Below, in pieces: positions 5,456 to 6,264 of a stretch of 6,264 bases of DNA (the stretch's first letter is position 1; each line of letters opens with the position of its first letter). A program made the position numbers and the translations under genes. Under the pieces are notes generated by a model that was given only the letters and a program-made list of their open reading frames with translations, had not been told where the DNA came from and ran no database searches. The stretch comes from Methanoregula sp. UBA471. Its GTDB lineage: Archaea > Halobacteriota > Methanomicrobia > Methanomicrobiales > Methanospirillaceae. Where the stretch lies: contig DADT01000072.1 in NCBI GenBank assembly GCA_002495065.1, forward strand, positions 4,215 to 10,478, given 5' to 3'.

Positions 5456-6241
5456 TTATGCAGTTTTTTCAGACCAGTCGAAAATGAGATTATAATAACG
5501 CATAAAGAAGCGGATGAACCCGTCGGATTCAGAAAACAGCCCCACTGCATCCACCTCTCCAAGACCCATGAAAACCAGAACTCTTCTCTCGTCAACGATG
5601 CAGATACCACCCGCCATCATGTCTCTGACCATATCAGTTTCTTTGGGGATGTCCGGATGTTTTATAATATGCACCCGCATTTTTTCAGGTAAGGGGGAAT
5701 CTCCTTCCCATGATGGCGTGATAATCTCGACTCTGACATGGTCTGCCATTGCGGTGAGTGATTGTCTGACACCCGGTGAAATAATCCGGGGGTGAGCAAC
5801 AATCCTGATCTCCTTCTTCGCACCGGATATAAGGTGAATAAGACTCTTCCTGATATTCTCAATGCCATAAATATTCCAGATCAGATCCTCACTTCCGGTT
5901 CCCGGGCTCGTCCTTTCCCGAAATATCTGCGATAAGGAATCACGTGTATACTGTGCATCTCTTTCAATCTGGCTCATCAGCCGGGATATTGCGTCTTCCG
6001 GAGGAAATGCAGCAAACCGTTTCGGGGCGGACTGAGAAACAGAAACGAGACCTTTGTCCAGCAGTTGATCGATTACTGTGTACACCGACGCCCGGGGGAC
6101 CCCTGAAATCTCATGAATCCCGCTTGCCGAAGCACTTGATACCTTCAGGAGAGCAATATATACCAGCGCTTCATATTTCGTCAGGCCGAGCGATTTGAGA
6201 CAATCAATAACCCGTGATGTATCTCCTGACGGCAGTTTCAT
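5456..6241 (-). CDS. TrmB-family transcriptional regulator
   Basis: TrmB-family proteins are archaeal one-component regulators with an N-terminal winged helix and a C-terminal effector domain. In this 261-residue protein the winged helix spans about 12-78. It opens with VIDCLKSLGLTKYEALVYIALL, a typical TrmB start, with the recognition helix near VPRASVYTVIDQLLDKGLV (48-66) and the wing after it. A helical linker, probably a dimerising coiled coil, covers about 82-110. The C-terminal domain (about 119-255) contains WNIYGIENIRKSLIHLI and IRIVAH, the phospholipase D-like fold seen in many family members, without an obvious HKD catalytic motif. I see no sign of a specific ligand, so sugar control as in the founding member should not be assumed. 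The start is supported by AGGG (6250-6253) eight bases upstream. It converges on the NrpR-domain gene, with 13 bp between the stops. Confidence 0.94.
   Translation of the reverse strand: MKLPSGDTSRVIDCLKSLGLTKYEALVYIALLKVSSASASGIHEISGVPRASVYTVIDQLLDKGLVSVSQSAPKRFAAFPPEDAISRLMSQIERDAQYTRDSLSQIFRERTSPGTGSEDLIWNIYGIENIRKSLIHLISGAKKEIRIVAHPRIISPGVRQSLTAMADHVRVEIITPSWEGDSPLPEKMRVHIIKHPDIPKETDMVRDMMAGGICIVDERRVLVFMGLGEVDAVGLFSESDGFIRFFMRYYNLIFDWSEKTA
5464..5469 (+). terminator. T6 run downstream of the NrpR-domain gene
   Basis: Six consecutive T on the plus strand begin 22 bases past the stop codon at 5442. They lie inside the last codons of the convergent regulator gene. A T run is the usual archaeal termination signal, and the 13-bp gap between stop codons forces any terminator into the neighbour's coding sequence. 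Confidence 0.35.
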
Positions 6242-6252
6242 TGAAACATCCC

Positions 6253-6260
6253 TTTATATC
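6253..6260 (-). promoter_or_regulatory. AT-rich GATATAAA upstream of the TrmB-family gene
   Basis: The minus strand reads GATATAAA, a good TATA-box match. Its centre is only about 15 bases from the ATG at 6241, which would put transcription start inside the gene. It partly overlaps the AGGG ribosome-binding site. Either the real promoter lies beyond the window edge or this box is not used, so I give it low weight. Confidence 0.2.
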
Positions 6261-6264
6261 CTGC

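Overview
The window looks like a euryarchaeal methanogen chromosome, most likely order Methanomicrobiales. The placement rests on four things: an NrpR regulatory-domain (DUF128) protein, a TrmB-family regulator, archaeal-style leaderless promoter geometry, and a lysyl-tRNA synthetase of the bacterial class II type in otherwise archaeal surroundings. Genus cannot be fixed from sequence alone. Five protein genes are supported. No tRNA, rRNA, CRISPR array or transposase was seen.

Layout from left to right. Bases 1-120 hold the edge-truncated copy of a dispersed repeat. Class II lysS follows on the minus strand (133-1662). Next is a 555-bp gene-free stretch (1663-2217). It holds the presumed lysS promoter, a pyrimidine tract, the second repeat copy (1889-2009) and a strong GC-rich hairpin (2078-2111). 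The two repeat copies are therefore in direct orientation on either side of lysS. On the minus strand beyond this lie a dihydrolipoamide dehydrogenase-like flavoprotein disulfide oxidoreductase (2218-3546) and an unrecognised 321-residue protein (3670-4635). A 42-bp divergent intergenic region then separates that protein from a plus-strand NrpR-domain protein without a helix-turn-helix (4678-5442). A TrmB-family regulator (5456-6241, minus) converges on it, with only 13 bp between the stop codons.

The most interesting spot is the 42-bp divergent promoter. It contains a TATA-like element that could serve either direction. Overlapping it is a perfect 6-bp inverted repeat with a 6-bp spacer (ATAGAA-N6-TTCTAT). 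Its inner part has the same half-site spacing as the known methanogen NrpR operators. This suggests that the NrpR-domain gene and its unknown divergent neighbour are jointly controlled, possibly by the NrpR system itself. That is a hypothesis drawn from sequence only. The flavoprotein also departs from its family in its C-terminal active-site acid and its probable NADP preference. No lipoyl-protein partner is encoded in the window.
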